From contig JAFDWZ010000020.1 in the NCBI GenBank assembly GCA_018268195.1, forward strand, positions 1 through 64,000: a DNA stretch of 64,000 nucleotides, written 5' to 3'. The stretch is from Bacteroidota bacterium. GTDB taxonomy: Bacteria > Bacteroidota > Bacteroidia > AKYH767-A > OLB10. The stretch's first letter is position 1. Every line of letters begins with the position of its first letter. Under the pieces are notes generated by a model. The model was not told the origin of the DNA. It worked only from the letters and a program-made list of their open reading frames with translations, and did no database searches. The position numbers and the translations under genes are program-made. Shown in pieces: positions 1 through 9,541 of the stretch.

Positions 1-1
1 T

Positions 2-643
2 TTGTTTGCATTTGTATTGGTGTGCGCTGGTGTGCTTAAATTGCAGATAACACCTGATGCACCCAAAGGAAAATTTAAGACACCGTATATCAATTCCAAA
101 TATATTTTCCCGATTATGTTGGTGCTGACAATCGTTTTGAGTTTTGTGTTTAATAAAGAAAGAGTAGAAGCATTTATGTACAATACTCCTCAGGTTTATG
201 CCGCAACCGACCTCATTCCTCATCTTGGCGAAAAGCGGGTTGCAGAGTTAAAACAACAACTAACGACTACCGATGGCGAAGCTCTTGCAGCACATGATAA
301 TGATGTGGAAGCTTATCTGAGCAGTCTTGAACCGGATGCTTATCAGTCAAAACTTGAATCACTGAATATGAGCAACAATGAAATTTATGAATCAGGTTTC
401 GGGCTATTTAAACATAAAATACCAACATGGATATTTATTATTGCCTGCCTGTACCTGCTCATGTTGAGCTGGAAACACAGCCTTTCACTCATTCCGCTTT
501 TAGGACTCATTTGCTGCCTTTACATGATGAGCGAACTGGGTGTAAGCAACTGGATAGGATTTTCGATATGGCTGGTCATAGGTTTGATTATATATTTTTT
601 ATACAGCTACAAAAACAGTAAACTTAATAAACAAACACATTAA
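2..643 (+). CDS. Amino-acid permease, APC superfamily (3' part only)
   Basis: The gene enters from the left edge, so only the last ~213 residues are visible and the start is missing. The sequence PKGKFKTPYI followed by a membrane helix is typical of the second half of cationic amino-acid/polyamine APC transporters. Four membrane segments are visible, at about residues 37-52, 142-158, 162-177 and 184-201 of the visible part. Between the first and second lies a charged, soluble stretch of about 85 residues, much longer than the usual loop in this family. The protein should sit in the inner membrane and import or exchange amino acids; the substrate cannot be read from this fragment. The downstream SDR gene starts 3 bases after its stop, so the two are probably co-transcribed. 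Confidence 0.8.
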   Translation: MFAFVLVCAGVLKLQITPDAPKGKFKTPYINSKYIFPIMLVLTIVLSFVFNKERVEAFMYNTPQVYAATDLIPHLGEKRVAELKQQLTTTDGEALAAHDNDVEAYLSSLEPDAYQSKLESLNMSNNEIYESGFGLFKHKIPTWIFIIACLYLLMLSWKHSLSLIPLLGLICCLYMMSELGVSNWIGFSIWLVIGLIIYFLYSYKNSKLNKQTH

Positions 644-646
644 CAA

Positions 647-1405
647 ATGCCTTTAATTTTTATCACCGGTGCAACGGCAGGATTCGGCAAAGCTATAGCA
701 CAGAAATTTTCAAAGTCGAAGTGGGATATCATCATCACAGGAAGAAGAAAAGAGCGACTGATGCAACTGGAAGACGAGTTGAAAGCCAACGGAGCAAAAG
801 TACTGAGCCTGCCCTTTGATGTGCGGAATGAAAGTGAAGTAAATCATGCCATTGAAAATCTTCCTCAGGAATGGAAGAAAATAGATGTGCTGATAAACAA
901 TGCAGGCCTCGCTGCAGGCTCCAATCTCATTCAGGATGGCAACACTGACGATTGGAATACGATGATTGATACCAATGTAAAAGGGTTGCTATACGTTACC
1001 AAAAACATTATACCCGGAATGATTGCCGCAAAAAAAGGACATATCATCAACATGAGTTCTATTGCAGGTAAAGAAGCCTACATAAAAGGTAATGTTTACT
1101 GTGCTACCAAACATGCAGTTGATGCGCTTACCAAGAGTATGCGTGTTGATTTGCTTGAGCATGGTATAAAAGTAAGTTCCGTGGATCCGGGTGCTGCCGA
1201 GACAGAATTTTCACTGGTGCGACTGAAAGGCGATGCGGAAAAAGCGAAAGCTGTTTACAAAGGTTTTCAGCCGCTGGTAGCGGAAGATATTGCAGAGATT
1301 GTATATTTTGTAGCTACACGCCCTGCACATGTGTGCATTAATGATTTGATAGTTACTCCAACTGCTCAGGCCAACACCTCTCACCTGCTCCGCAAAACTG
1401 AGTAA
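647..1405 (+). CDS. Short-chain dehydrogenase/reductase (YdfG-like)
   Basis: A complete classical SDR of 252 residues. The cofactor motif TGATAGFG is at residues 7-14, NNAG at 84-87, and the catalytic Ser138, Tyr151 and Lys155 (YCATK) are all present. Overall it resembles E. coli YdfG, an NADP-dependent 3-hydroxy acid dehydrogenase acting on serine, allothreonine or malonic semialdehyde, and this is the best functional guess. The ATG lies 3 bases after the permease stop, suggesting one transcript, which would fit an amino-acid catabolic role. The stop codon ends exactly one base before the stop of the convergent asnB gene, so the two genes meet with no spacer and no visible terminator. Confidence 0.88.
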   Translation: MPLIFITGATAGFGKAIAQKFSKSKWDIIITGRRKERLMQLEDELKANGAKVLSLPFDVRNESEVNHAIENLPQEWKKIDVLINNAGLAAGSNLIQDGNTDDWNTMIDTNVKGLLYVTKNIIPGMIAAKKGHIINMSSIAGKEAYIKGNVYCATKHAVDALTKSMRVDLLEHGIKVSSVDPGAAETEFSLVRLKGDAEKAKAVYKGFQPLVAEDIAEIVYFVATRPAHVCINDLIVTPTAQANTSHLLRKTE

Positions 1406-3115
1406 TCAGAATTTTTCTGCAGCAACTTTTAAAAACACTTCGGTAATATAATTGCGCCACGGATTGTCGGAAAGTGAATAACCTTGCTCCTTTATTCTTC
1501 CATTAGCAGGTGCTGTAAACTTATGCATCCATTTATCCTGAGGAGGTGCAAAGCCCAGCTTATCTTTTCGCAATCGCACTTCGTCAGGTATGATGGACTT
1601 CATGGCATTACGATAAATATACTTGGTAACACTGTTTCTGTAAATCTGCTCCTTGGGCAATGAAAATACATACTCTACCAACTCATGATATAAAAATGGC
1701 AGACGTACTTCAATGCCATGAGCCATAGAATTTCTGTCAGAAAAAGTCAGCAGTAACTGAAAATCATTGATCATATCATCACGCAATACCGCCTTAAAAG
1801 ATTTATACAATGGCGTTTCTTCTTGTCCCGGATAAATAACTTTTGACAGATATAGTTTCAGTTTGGGTATAACACCGGTAGGTAATTTCTGACCGTACAA
1901 TTGCTTATAGCTTTCCTTCTCCTTAAAATACTCTCTTATTTTAAAATTATAAAGCCACTCATTCATATAATGATAACGGTAATGTCCGTATCCGGCTAAC
2001 ATTTCATCAGCGCCCTGCCCGTCAAGAATTACTTTCACTCCACTGTTTTTAATATGCTCCATCAACAGATACTGAGCACATACAGACGTTGAACCTATTG
2101 GCAACTCACAGTGATAAACAATTTTTTCAATCTTCTCTTTTATCTCATCAGGCTCAATCCATTTATTTACTTGCTTAAAATGAATATTATCCGTAATCAG
2201 TTTCATCCACTTACCCTCATCTTTGGCGTTATCATCAAAGCGTGCCGAAAACAAAGTATAATTTAACTCGGGATACATTTTATGCAACATGCAAACAATA
2301 CCTGACGAGTCAAGTCCTCCTGAAAAAGATGTAGCTACCGGAACATCACTTCGCAAACGCCTTTTAATTGACAACTCAAACAATTCCTTGAAATGCTCCG
2401 AGTACTCGTCATCAGTCTTATATCGAATGACGGTATTATAGTTTAAGTCGTAGTAACGGTGGATAGTTAGTTTTCCATCGCTGATTGTAGCATAATGCGA
2501 CCTTGGAAGCTTATGTATGTTTTTGAAAAATGTTTCTGTTTCAAAGTTCGACATGTTTTCATTCAGGTACAAGTTCACACTCTCCCTGTTTACCTCAGTT
2601 TTAAAACCTGATTTTGTAAGTGCTTTTATTTCTGAAGCAAATACAAACTGATCTTTATCGAAATAATAAAACAACGGTTTTTCGCCAAAACGATCGCGGG
2701 CAATAAATAATTTTTCGGTTTTATTATCCCATATTGCAAAAGCAAACATGCCATCAAAATCGGCCAAACACTTTTCTCCCTTGTAATCATAAGCAGCAAG
2801 AATTACCTCCGTGTCTGATTGGGTTCTGAAACGGTAGCCATTTTTCTCCAGCGATGACCTCAACTCAATATAATTATAGATTTCGCCATTAAAAACAATC
2901 GTATAACGATTATTATAATGCATGGGCTGTGCCGCATCTTCCGACAAGTCAATAATAGCAAGTCTGCGATGGGCAAGCCCCACATTCTGACGAGAATTAA
3001 TCCAAAAACCTTCACCATCAGGACCTCTGTGCTTGATGATTTCTGAAATTTTATTTAATTGCTCTGAAGAAACGGGTTTACTTGAAAAACTGATTAAACC
3101 GGCAATGCCACACAT
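1406..3115 (-). CDS. asnB: Asparagine synthetase (glutamine-hydrolysing)
   Basis: A 569-residue class II amidotransferase and ATP-dependent synthetase that converts aspartate and glutamine to asparagine and glutamate. The mature N-terminus begins MCGIAG, giving the nucleophile Cys2 after Met removal. The glutaminase domain spans about residues 2-190 with the NGEIYN and RDRFGEKP signatures. The ATP-pyrophosphatase loop SGGLDSS is at 265-271, followed by the synthetase domain. Length is slightly below the ~600-630 residues of exopolysaccharide-type AsnB proteins. It could be the housekeeping enzyme or a paralogue amidating a surface glycan precursor; the neighbours do not decide this. A perfect -7 box lies 26 nt upstream of the ATG. 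Confidence 0.9.
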   Translation of the reverse strand: MCGIAGLISFSSKPVSSEQLNKISEIIKHRGPDGEGFWINSRQNVGLAHRRLAIIDLSEDAAQPMHYNNRYTIVFNGEIYNYIELRSSLEKNGYRFRTQSDTEVILAAYDYKGEKCLADFDGMFAFAIWDNKTEKLFIARDRFGEKPLFYYFDKDQFVFASEIKALTKSGFKTEVNRESVNLYLNENMSNFETETFFKNIHKLPRSHYATISDGKLTIHRYYDLNYNTVIRYKTDDEYSEHFKELFELSIKRRLRSDVPVATSFSGGLDSSGIVCMLHKMYPELNYTLFSARFDDNAKDEGKWMKLITDNIHFKQVNKWIEPDEIKEKIEKIVYHCELPIGSTSVCAQYLLMEHIKNSGVKVILDGQGADEMLAGYGHYRYHYMNEWLYNFKIREYFKEKESYKQLYGQKLPTGVIPKLKLYLSKVIYPGQEETPLYKSFKAVLRDDMINDFQLLLTFSDRNSMAHGIEVRLPFLYHELVEYVFSLPKEQIYRNSVTKYIYRNAMKSIIPDEVRLRKDKLGFAPPQDKWMHKFTAPANGRIKEQGYSLSDNPWRNYITEVFLKVAAEKF

Positions 3116-3141
3116 ATAAAATGATCAGTTGGGATTGGGTG

Positions 3142-3149
3142 CAAATTTA
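3142..3149 (-). promoter_or_regulatory. -7 promoter box of asnB
   Basis: Reads TAAATTTG on the minus strand, a perfect match to the Bacteroidota TAnnTTTG element, with 26 nt between it and the asnB ATG. No clear TTG -33 element was picked out. Confidence 0.55.
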
Positions 3150-3190
3150 TATTTTATCGGACTGACTTAATATATTTTTGAAAAATATAT

Positions 3191-3658
3191 TTATGTGTGA
3201 TGATAGGGGTGTTTATGGATGATGGTGAATGCCCTATAAAGTTGTTCTGAAAATATTAACCGGGCATGCTGGTGAGTAAGTGTCATCTTTGAAAGTGCTA
3301 TTATTTCATTACTCCTATTGTAAATTTCGTCAGCAAAGCCATAAGCGCCTCCCAATAAAAACACTAAACATTTAAGGTTCATTTCTCTCCATTTTTCAAT
3401 TTTTGCCGCCAACCCGGTTGAACTGTATTCCTTACCCCGTTCATCCAACAAAATCAGGTAATCGGTTTTGGCTATTTCATTTAATATCTGGCTGGCTTCA
3501 GTTTTCAGTGCTGCTGTAAGGTTTTCGCCCATTTTGGCACCTTTGAGTATTTTTACTTCAACTTCATTAAAAGAAGTCAGTCTTTTCAAATAATCAGTTA
3601 TTCCGCTATCTATACAGCTATCCTTATTTTTGCCCAGCATTATCAATTTTACAATCAT
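3191..3658 (-). CDS. rlmH: 23S rRNA (pseudouridine-1915-N3) methyltransferase RlmH
   Basis: A full-length RlmH of 155 residues, a SPOUT-class enzyme that methylates pseudouridine 1915 in helix 69 of 23S rRNA using SAM. Diagnostic stretches are LLDERGKEYSS near residue 72, the glycine-rich FLLGGAYGF SAM-knot segment, and the C-terminal HQHARLIFSEQLYRA segment. The protein is the normal family length. It is read away from the DUF4783-nadC-yihY cluster that follows. A near-match -7 box (CATTTTTG on the minus strand, 3688-3695) lies 29 nt upstream. Confidence 0.95.
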   Translation of the reverse strand: MIVKLIMLGKNKDSCIDSGITDYLKRLTSFNEVEVKILKGAKMGENLTAALKTEASQILNEIAKTDYLILLDERGKEYSSTGLAAKIEKWREMNLKCLVFLLGGAYGFADEIYNRSNEIIALSKMTLTHQHARLIFSEQLYRAFTIIHKHPYHHT

Positions 3659-3869
3659 TTCAGCATTTTGACGTTAATAACAGTGGGCAAAAATGTGAAA
3701 TATTGTTTTGAAAAGCCATACAGAAGCTCTAATATTGTTTCCGGATAAAATGGTAATAAGTACAAAACCGAATGAAAGATTTATACCAATTTTAGTTCAC
3801 AGATGCTTCATTTTAAAATTTTGTTGGCTTGATATTTGCCGAATAACCACCATAATTACATATAATAGA

Positions 3870-4259
3870 ATGAAAAAACCACTGCAGCTTTTGTTATCTC
3901 TGATGATGGTATTCTCAGTGGCTAAGGCCATTGATATATTTGATGATATTGGCTCGGCCATACGTTCCGGAGATGCACGATTAATAGCACGTTACTTCAA
4001 TAACAATGTTGACCTCACTATCTTTAATCAGGAAGAAGTTTACAGTAAAGCTCAGGCTGAAATGGTACTGAAGGATTTTTTCAGTAAAAATTCTCCAAAA
4101 AGTTTCACCATTATCCATAGGGGTGTTTCCAAAGAAGGTGCGCGTTATGCCATCGGAACTTTAACTACTGCTCAAGGACAGAATATCAGAACTTACTTCT
4201 TTTTTAAAGAGTCAGGCGGCAGTGCCTACATTCAGGAGTTGAGGTTTGAAAGAGAATAG
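3870..4259 (+). CDS. DUF4783 secreted protein
   Basis: A 129-residue protein from the ATG at 3870. An in-frame ATG at 3708 would give a longer product, but its extra 54 residues look like translated non-coding sequence, whereas the chosen start gives a clean signal peptide (Lys-Lys, then a hydrophobic run ending VAKA). The mature part (IFDDIGSAIRSGDA, NNNVDLTI) fits the DUF4783 family, an NTF2-like fold of unknown function common in Bacteroidota. Expected location is periplasm or outer membrane. It is followed by a strong terminator at 4284-4310. A 7/8 -7 box (GATATTTG, 3831-3838) lies 31 nt upstream. The gene sits between rlmH and nadC, an order I recall as recurrent in the phylum but have not verified. 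Confidence 0.8.
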   Translation: MKKPLQLLLSLMMVFSVAKAIDIFDDIGSAIRSGDARLIARYFNNNVDLTIFNQEEVYSKAQAEMVLKDFFSKNSPKSFTIIHRGVSKEGARYAIGTLTTAQGQNIRTYFFFKESGGSAYIQELRFERE

Positions 4260-4283
4260 CGTGACTTAAAAACAGAAAAAATC

Positions 4284-4310
4284 AGAGTCGTAATTTTTAC
4301 GGCTCTTTTT
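4284..4310 (+). terminator. Rho-independent terminator after the DUF4783 gene
   Basis: Ten-base stem AGAGTCGTAA / TTACGGCTCT (one G-T pair), a TTT loop, then TTTT. It lies 24 bases after the stop and ends 85 bases before nadC. Confidence 0.8.
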
Positions 4311-4395
4311 CGTTTATTTACTGTTTTACTCCTCCTAAATAATAAAAATGGTGGTTTAAGATAAAAAACGGATTTTTGCATTTTAGTTTTAAAAG

Positions 4396-5229
4396 ATGGA
4401 ATTAACAGAATACATACGTGAATCAATCAAAGAAGATGTAGGACCCGGTGATTACAGTTCGATGAGTTGTATCAGTGAGAGTGCCATAAGTAAAGCTCGA
4501 TTGCTGGTTAAGGATGATGGAATTATTGCCGGAGTAGAATTGGCACTTATGATCATGCATGAAATTGATCCTTCGCTTGAAATTACGATTCTGATTACTG
4601 ATGGCAAACAGGTAAAAAAAGGAGATATCGTTTTTACGGTCAAAGGTCGTGCACTGTCAATCCTGAAAGCTGAACGATTATTGCTGAACTGCATGCAGCG
4701 TATGAGTGGTATTGCCACAACCACTGCAGCCTATGTGGAACGTATAAAACACACCTCTGCCCGAATTCTGGATACACGCAAAACCACACCACTAAACAGA
4801 TACATTGAAAAATGGGCAGTTAGAATCGGAGGTGGTCATAATCACCGCTTCGGGTTGTATGACATGATAATGATAAAAGATAACCATGTTGATTATGCCG
4901 GTGGCATTGAAGCTGCCATTACTGCTGCTAACCGTTTTCTTGCAGAGCGAAAACTCAACATTCCCATAGAAATTGAAACGCGCAGTATTGCTGAAGTGGA
5001 AGAAGTGCTCCATACCGGAAAAGTTCAACGAATAATGCTCGATAACTTCACACCTGAAGTGATGAAAGATGCTGTTCGTTTGATTAATCATCAGTTTGAA
5101 ACAGAAGCTTCAGGAGGTATCATTCTCGACAATGTTGCCCTCTATGCCGAAACGGGTGTGGATTACATTTCAATAGGAGCATTGACGCATTCTGTCCGAA
5201 GCCTGGACCTTAGCTTAAAAGCCTTTTAA
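4396..5229 (+). CDS. nadC: Nicotinate-nucleotide pyrophosphorylase (carboxylating)
   Basis: A 277-residue quinolinate phosphoribosyltransferase, the step that makes nicotinate mononucleotide from quinolinate and PRPP in de novo NAD synthesis. The signature TRKTTPLNRYIEKWAV followed by GGGHNHRFGLYD and IKDNH is complete, giving the Arg, Lys and His residues that bind quinolinate. Length is normal. The stop TAA overlaps the ATG of the next gene by one base (TAATG), so the YihY-type protein is probably translationally coupled. A 7/8 -7 box (GATTTTTG, 4371-4378) lies 17 nt ahead of the ATG. Confidence 0.95.
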   Translation: MELTEYIRESIKEDVGPGDYSSMSCISESAISKARLLVKDDGIIAGVELALMIMHEIDPSLEITILITDGKQVKKGDIVFTVKGRALSILKAERLLLNCMQRMSGIATTTAAYVERIKHTSARILDTRKTTPLNRYIEKWAVRIGGGHNHRFGLYDMIMIKDNHVDYAGGIEAAITAANRFLAERKLNIPIEIETRSIAEVEEVLHTGKVQRIMLDNFTPEVMKDAVRLINHQFETEASGGIILDNVALYAETGVDYISIGALTHSVRSLDLSLKAF

Positions 5230-6155
5230 TGAAAAAAACTCTTTTTACTTTTTTACGTAAAATCATTGCTTTCACACGTCATTTTACGCTTCCGGGATTT
5301 AAAGGAATTCCTATTTATGATGTAGGAGTATTTTTTACCAAAGAAGTTTTTAGAGGTGATATACAGATTCGTGCCCGTGCTATTGCCTTTTCGTTTTTTT
5401 TAGCCCTCTTCCCTACCATCATATTTTTATTTACGCTTATACCTTATGTACCTATAGAGGGGTTTCAAACCAAACTATTGGAACTCATTCGCAGCATTTT
5501 GCCCTATAATACTTATGACGCAGCTTATCAAACTATAGAAGACATAATAGTCAGGCAAAACCGCGGACTGTTGTCTTTCGGCTTTCTACTTGCATTGGTG
5601 GTTTCAACCAATGGAGTGTTTGCATTGATTGGCGGATTTGACAAAACCGTAGAACATAAAAAACGAAAAGGCTACAAACAACGACTTATTGCCCTCTACC
5701 TTACCTTACTTATTGCAATTCTTTTGGTCATTGCCATTGTACTCATTATAATTACTGAAATAACCTTACACTACATCAACAGCCATGTAATTAATCTCAG
5801 TCAAAGCTCTGTATATTTATTGCTGGCAGGGAAATATGTTGTTTTATTGCTTCTGAGTTTTGTTGCTATTTCATCGTTATATTATTTCGGTCCATCAGGC
5901 GGAACTAAAAAATGGCAATTCTTTTCTCCGGGAAGTATTTTAGCTACATTTCTTATTGCCATAACATCTCTTGCCTTCAACTTTTTTATCATGAATTTCG
6001 GGCAGTATAATAAAATTTACGGCTCCATAGGAACACTTATTATCATTTTGATTTATCTAAACTTCAACTGCCTCCAACTGCTCATCGGATTTGAACTGAA
6101 TAACGCGATTGAAAAAGCCAGATTAAAACCCGGGATTAAGACCTTTGATATTTAA
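5229..6155 (+). CDS. YihY/BrkB-type inner-membrane protein
   Basis: A 308-residue multi-pass membrane protein of the YihY/UPF0761 (formerly "ribonuclease BN") family. The N-terminal region RARAIAFSFFLALFPTIIFLF is the family hallmark, and about six membrane segments follow: roughly residues 49-70, 115-135, 150-175, 190-212, 230-255 and 262-285, the last ending in LIGFELNNAIEKAR. Family members have been proposed to be lipid or small-molecule transporters; true function is unsettled and the old RNase assignment is not supported. Start overlaps the nadC stop by one base. Confidence 0.85.
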   Translation: MKKTLFTFLRKIIAFTRHFTLPGFKGIPIYDVGVFFTKEVFRGDIQIRARAIAFSFFLALFPTIIFLFTLIPYVPIEGFQTKLLELIRSILPYNTYDAAYQTIEDIIVRQNRGLLSFGFLLALVVSTNGVFALIGGFDKTVEHKKRKGYKQRLIALYLTLLIAILLVIAIVLIIITEITLHYINSHVINLSQSSVYLLLAGKYVVLLLLSFVAISSLYYFGPSGGTKKWQFFSPGSILATFLIAITSLAFNFFIMNFGQYNKIYGSIGTLIIILIYLNFNCLQLLIGFELNNAIEKARLKPGIKTFDI

Positions 6156-6263
6156 AAACCTACCCTGCCTGAGCCCGAATGTGCTATTACTTTTTACCAT
6201 ATTTATTAAACATTAACCGTTAAAAATTAATTAAAATCCTTCCTGATTCCCATTACTATTTTC

Positions 6264-6271
6264 TATCTTTG
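6264..6271 (+). promoter_or_regulatory. -7 promoter box for the type IX cargo gene at 6295
   Basis: TATCTTTG, a perfect TAnnTTTG match, with 23 nt to the ATG. Confidence 0.5.
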
Positions 6272-6294
6272 GTTTCATCTACTTAACCTAATAT

Positions 6295-9200
6295 ATGAAA
6301 CGCATTGTTGTATCTGTATTATTTTTGGTATCTCTGCTTTTGTTTCAGAAAGTATCCGCACAACTAACATTGGTAGAATGGAATTTTCCAAATAACCCTG
6401 ACGATGCTATTGCTGATGCCGGCATTCCTCTAAATGCAACAAAAACTATTTACACGGTGGGGGGAACAGGAGCAGTTGTCTATACAGTTGCAGGATATAC
6501 TACCCAAAGCGCTTCGGCAACGGGATGGGATAATGGTAGCGGATCAAAATGGTGGGAAATTGAATTCAACACTACAGGATATTATAACCTTGAATTGTCA
6601 TCAAGGCAACGCAGTCATGTAAAAGCTCCACGAGATTTTGTACTTGAGTATAAAATAGGAGCAGCAGGAACATGGACTGCTGTTCCTGCTGCTCCTGCAA
6701 TTACAGTTGCTGATAACTTTACCGTAGCTGTTTTAACCAATATTCCATTACCTGCAGCTTGCGAAAATCAGCCATCTGTTTATTTGCGATGGATTATGTC
6801 GTCAAACACAAGTGTTAACAATAGCATTGTAGATGCCGGCTTCGCTACACGGATTGATGACATCAACGTAAAAGCTAATGACTCACAAAATCACTACAGA
6901 AGTAAAACTACCGGTGATTGGGCAAATATTAACACATGGGAAAAATCTCCTGATTTAATTACCTGGACAAATGCACAAATTGTCCCTAATTATTATTCGA
7001 AAACGATTACAATCAGAGGCCCTCATACAGTAAGTATAACTAAAGACGTAAGGATTGATGAGACCACCATTAATTCAGGTGGGAATGTAAATTATAACTC
7101 CAAATTACTCACCATTAATAATGGCTCGGGAGTTGACTTGCAGGTAAACGGTTCGTTCACTGACGGAAGCGCCACCAGTGCTGCATGGATGCCCGGTGCA
7201 ACATGGGCATTGGGAGCTAATGGCACCTACACTAAAACAGAAAACACCAACGCTGTCAACTGGCAAAACAATTACGATGGAGGTATAAGCACCATCCCCG
7301 CTACTGCCAACTGGGTATTACATAAGGCAGGATCTTCGGCAACAGCACCTTCGCTTACGACCTTAAACATGTATTATCCTAACCTTACGATTATGTCAAC
7401 AAGTGGTGCATGGACTACTGTGTTACCCTCTTTTTTTACCGGAAATACAGGCACTGCAATTATAAAAGGTAATCTGGATATTGGTGGCCCTATTGCTCCA
7501 CTTTTGGGGACTGTAAATTTTCTGAATGATAATACAAATGCATTGCCTGTTCAGGTGTTGGGAAATGTGACCATTAGAGGAGGATGTACTTTGCGTAATT
7601 ACGGAACCGGATTTGATATAAAAGGCGATCTGGTTGTTAACGGTGTTCTTCAATATGGAACTGCTAATGCACGAATGATGAGTTTCAGTGGCAGTGGTGC
7701 TCAAAGCATTTCAGGAAGTGCCCCACTTGCATCGCAGCAGATTTATAATATGGAAATAAATAAACCTTCCGGAATACTGACGTTAAGTAAAACCGTAAAA
7801 GTTGACAACAACCTCAATCTCCTTAACGGCATTATTAACTCGTCTGCTGCCTACCTGATGATTATTGAAAATGGTGCAACAGCTACAGGAGCCAACAACA
7901 CAAGTTTTGTAAACGGACCTGTTCAAAAAAACGGAGCAGATGCATTTACATTTCCTGTTGGCAAAAACAGCAGTTACCGTCCGATAGGCATGGGCGCTGC
8001 TGCATCAGGTGGCACAACCTTCTGGTCCGAAAATTTTTCATCAGGTGCCGGATGGAGTCTTGCAAATGTGACGGGTACTGAAGGTACTGATCCCAACTTT
8101 TTTACCATATCCGATAATGAAGGAGGGGTAACTCCTCCGGGTTGCAGTACTGCAGGTAATGGCAACAATACTTTGCATGTTACCAGTGTGTTTAATCCTA
8201 ATGGAGGTGCTGCCTATGATGCCGGTGGCTTATGCGGAATTCTGTATTGTCCGGAGACCAACAGAAGGGCACAATCACCCGTAATCAATTGTTCAGGCAA
8301 ATCAAATATTTCCCTAAGTTTTAACTATATTGAATACGGTGATGGCACCAATGACAATGCAACTCTTTGGTATTATGATGGAAGTACATGGACGCAGATT
8401 GCAGATATGCCAAAGACCAGCTGTTGTGGTGGAACCTGTAACGGATTCCGTCAGGGAAAATGGACTGCCTACTCCATCACACTTCCCGCAAGTGCAAATA
8501 ATAATGCCAATGTGCAAATAGGATTTAAATGGCAAAACAACGATGATGGTGTAGGCACAGACCCCTCTTTTGCCGTGGACGACATTGCACTTTCTGTTGC
8601 TTCATCAGATGTGTTTACAGCTGAATATTTCAGAGCTAATCCCCGCTCGATTTACGGAAACATCACTGACCCAACACTGAATCATATCAGCCAGTGCGAA
8701 TACTGGACATTACAACACAATTCCGGCACTTCATCACGCAACGTTACCTTGTCATGGGACAATACCAGCTGCGGAGTAACCTTGCTGCCTGACTTACGGA
8801 TTGCGCGTTGGCGCAGTGCAGGAACCATCTGGAACGACTTAGGCAATGGAAGCACCACCGGAAATGTTTCGGCCGGTACCATTACCACTGCAGCACCTGA
8901 TAATATTTTCGGCCCATACACATTGTCGTCCACAAGTACTGAAAACCCACTTCCTGTGGAATTGCTTGACTTTGATGCACAATACGATGGTAAGGCAGTA
9001 AATCTCTCATGGCGAACTGCCAGCGAACATAACAGTGATTATTTTGAAGTAGAAAAATCTGAAAATAGTTTTGATTTTACTTCCATCATCAGAACCAAAG
9101 CTGCCGGTTACAGCAACAGTATTTTGTTTTATCGTGAAACAGATAAAAACATTAATCCGGGTGTTGTATTTTACAGACTGAAAGAGTCCGATTTTGACGG

Positions 9201-9489
9201 AAAATATCAGTGGAGTAATACACGGAAAGTTTATATAGGAAATAACTTGCATCAGCAATTAATTGCTGCTTACTCCAATGGCAATGTATTTTTTCAGTTG
9301 AGTGATAAAACTCAAAACATCACTGCTGAAATATTTAATACGGAAGGCGCCTTAATCATGAGAAAGCAATTGAACAATGAAAATGGAATTTTCAGAATTG
9401 AAAATTTCAGAGCCGTAAACGGACTCTATTTTCTCAGAATTACAGGTGATGGAATAAATGCCTCAGGAAAATTTTCCGTGCGAAATTAA
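6295..9489 (+). CDS. Large secreted protein with type IX sorting domain
   Basis: A 1064-residue protein with a clear signal peptide (MKRIV, a long hydrophobic core, then VSAQ at ~23). The body is rich in Asn, Thr, Gly and Ser and appears beta-structured. A beta-helix-like stretch around residues 200-300 (DWANINTWEKS, then TITIRGPHTVSI) resembles G8/T9SS repeats. A jelly-roll-like domain around 575-770 contains a Cys-rich patch (TSCCGGTCNG). The last ~80 residues (AEIFNTEGALIMRKQL ... NGLYFLRI ... KFSVRN) are a type A Por-secretion sorting domain, so the protein should cross the outer membrane through the type IX system and be anchored or released. No catalytic motif is recognised; adhesion or glycan binding is a guess. 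Confidence 0.85.
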   Translation: MKRIVVSVLFLVSLLLFQKVSAQLTLVEWNFPNNPDDAIADAGIPLNATKTIYTVGGTGAVVYTVAGYTTQSASATGWDNGSGSKWWEIEFNTTGYYNLELSSRQRSHVKAPRDFVLEYKIGAAGTWTAVPAAPAITVADNFTVAVLTNIPLPAACENQPSVYLRWIMSSNTSVNNSIVDAGFATRIDDINVKANDSQNHYRSKTTGDWANINTWEKSPDLITWTNAQIVPNYYSKTITIRGPHTVSITKDVRIDETTINSGGNVNYNSKLLTINNGSGVDLQVNGSFTDGSATSAAWMPGATWALGANGTYTKTENTNAVNWQNNYDGGISTIPATANWVLHKAGSSATAPSLTTLNMYYPNLTIMSTSGAWTTVLPSFFTGNTGTAIIKGNLDIGGPIAPLLGTVNFLNDNTNALPVQVLGNVTIRGGCTLRNYGTGFDIKGDLVVNGVLQYGTANARMMSFSGSGAQSISGSAPLASQQIYNMEINKPSGILTLSKTVKVDNNLNLLNGIINSSAAYLMIIENGATATGANNTSFVNGPVQKNGADAFTFPVGKNSSYRPIGMGAAASGGTTFWSENFSSGAGWSLANVTGTEGTDPNFFTISDNEGGVTPPGCSTAGNGNNTLHVTSVFNPNGGAAYDAGGLCGILYCPETNRRAQSPVINCSGKSNISLSFNYIEYGDGTNDNATLWYYDGSTWTQIADMPKTSCCGGTCNGFRQGKWTAYSITLPASANNNANVQIGFKWQNNDDGVGTDPSFAVDDIALSVASSDVFTAEYFRANPRSIYGNITDPTLNHISQCEYWTLQHNSGTSSRNVTLSWDNTSCGVTLLPDLRIARWRSAGTIWNDLGNGSTTGNVSAGTITTAAPDNIFGPYTLSSTSTENPLPVELLDFDAQYDGKAVNLSWRTASEHNSDYFEVEKSENSFDFTSIIRTKAAGYSNSILFYRETDKNINPGVVFYRLKESDFDGKYQWSNTRKVYIGNNLHQQLIAAYSNGNVFFQLSDKTQNITAEIFNTEGALIMRKQLNNENGIFRIENFRAVNGLYFLRITGDGINASGKFSVRN

Positions 9490-9541
9490 ATTATCTGATT
9501 TCTGAAAGTTGCGAAAAGCTTATCTCTGACGGTTGATGTGC

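Noticed and set aside
3708-3869. Longer DUF4783 protein from the ATG at 3708
   Set aside because: The added 54 residues precede a normal signal peptide and include a near -7 box, so they are probably leader DNA.
6295-9489. Opposite-strand reading frames of 60-93 codons within the large secreted protein gene
   Set aside because: They lack promoters and family signatures and follow the codon bias of the plus-strand gene.
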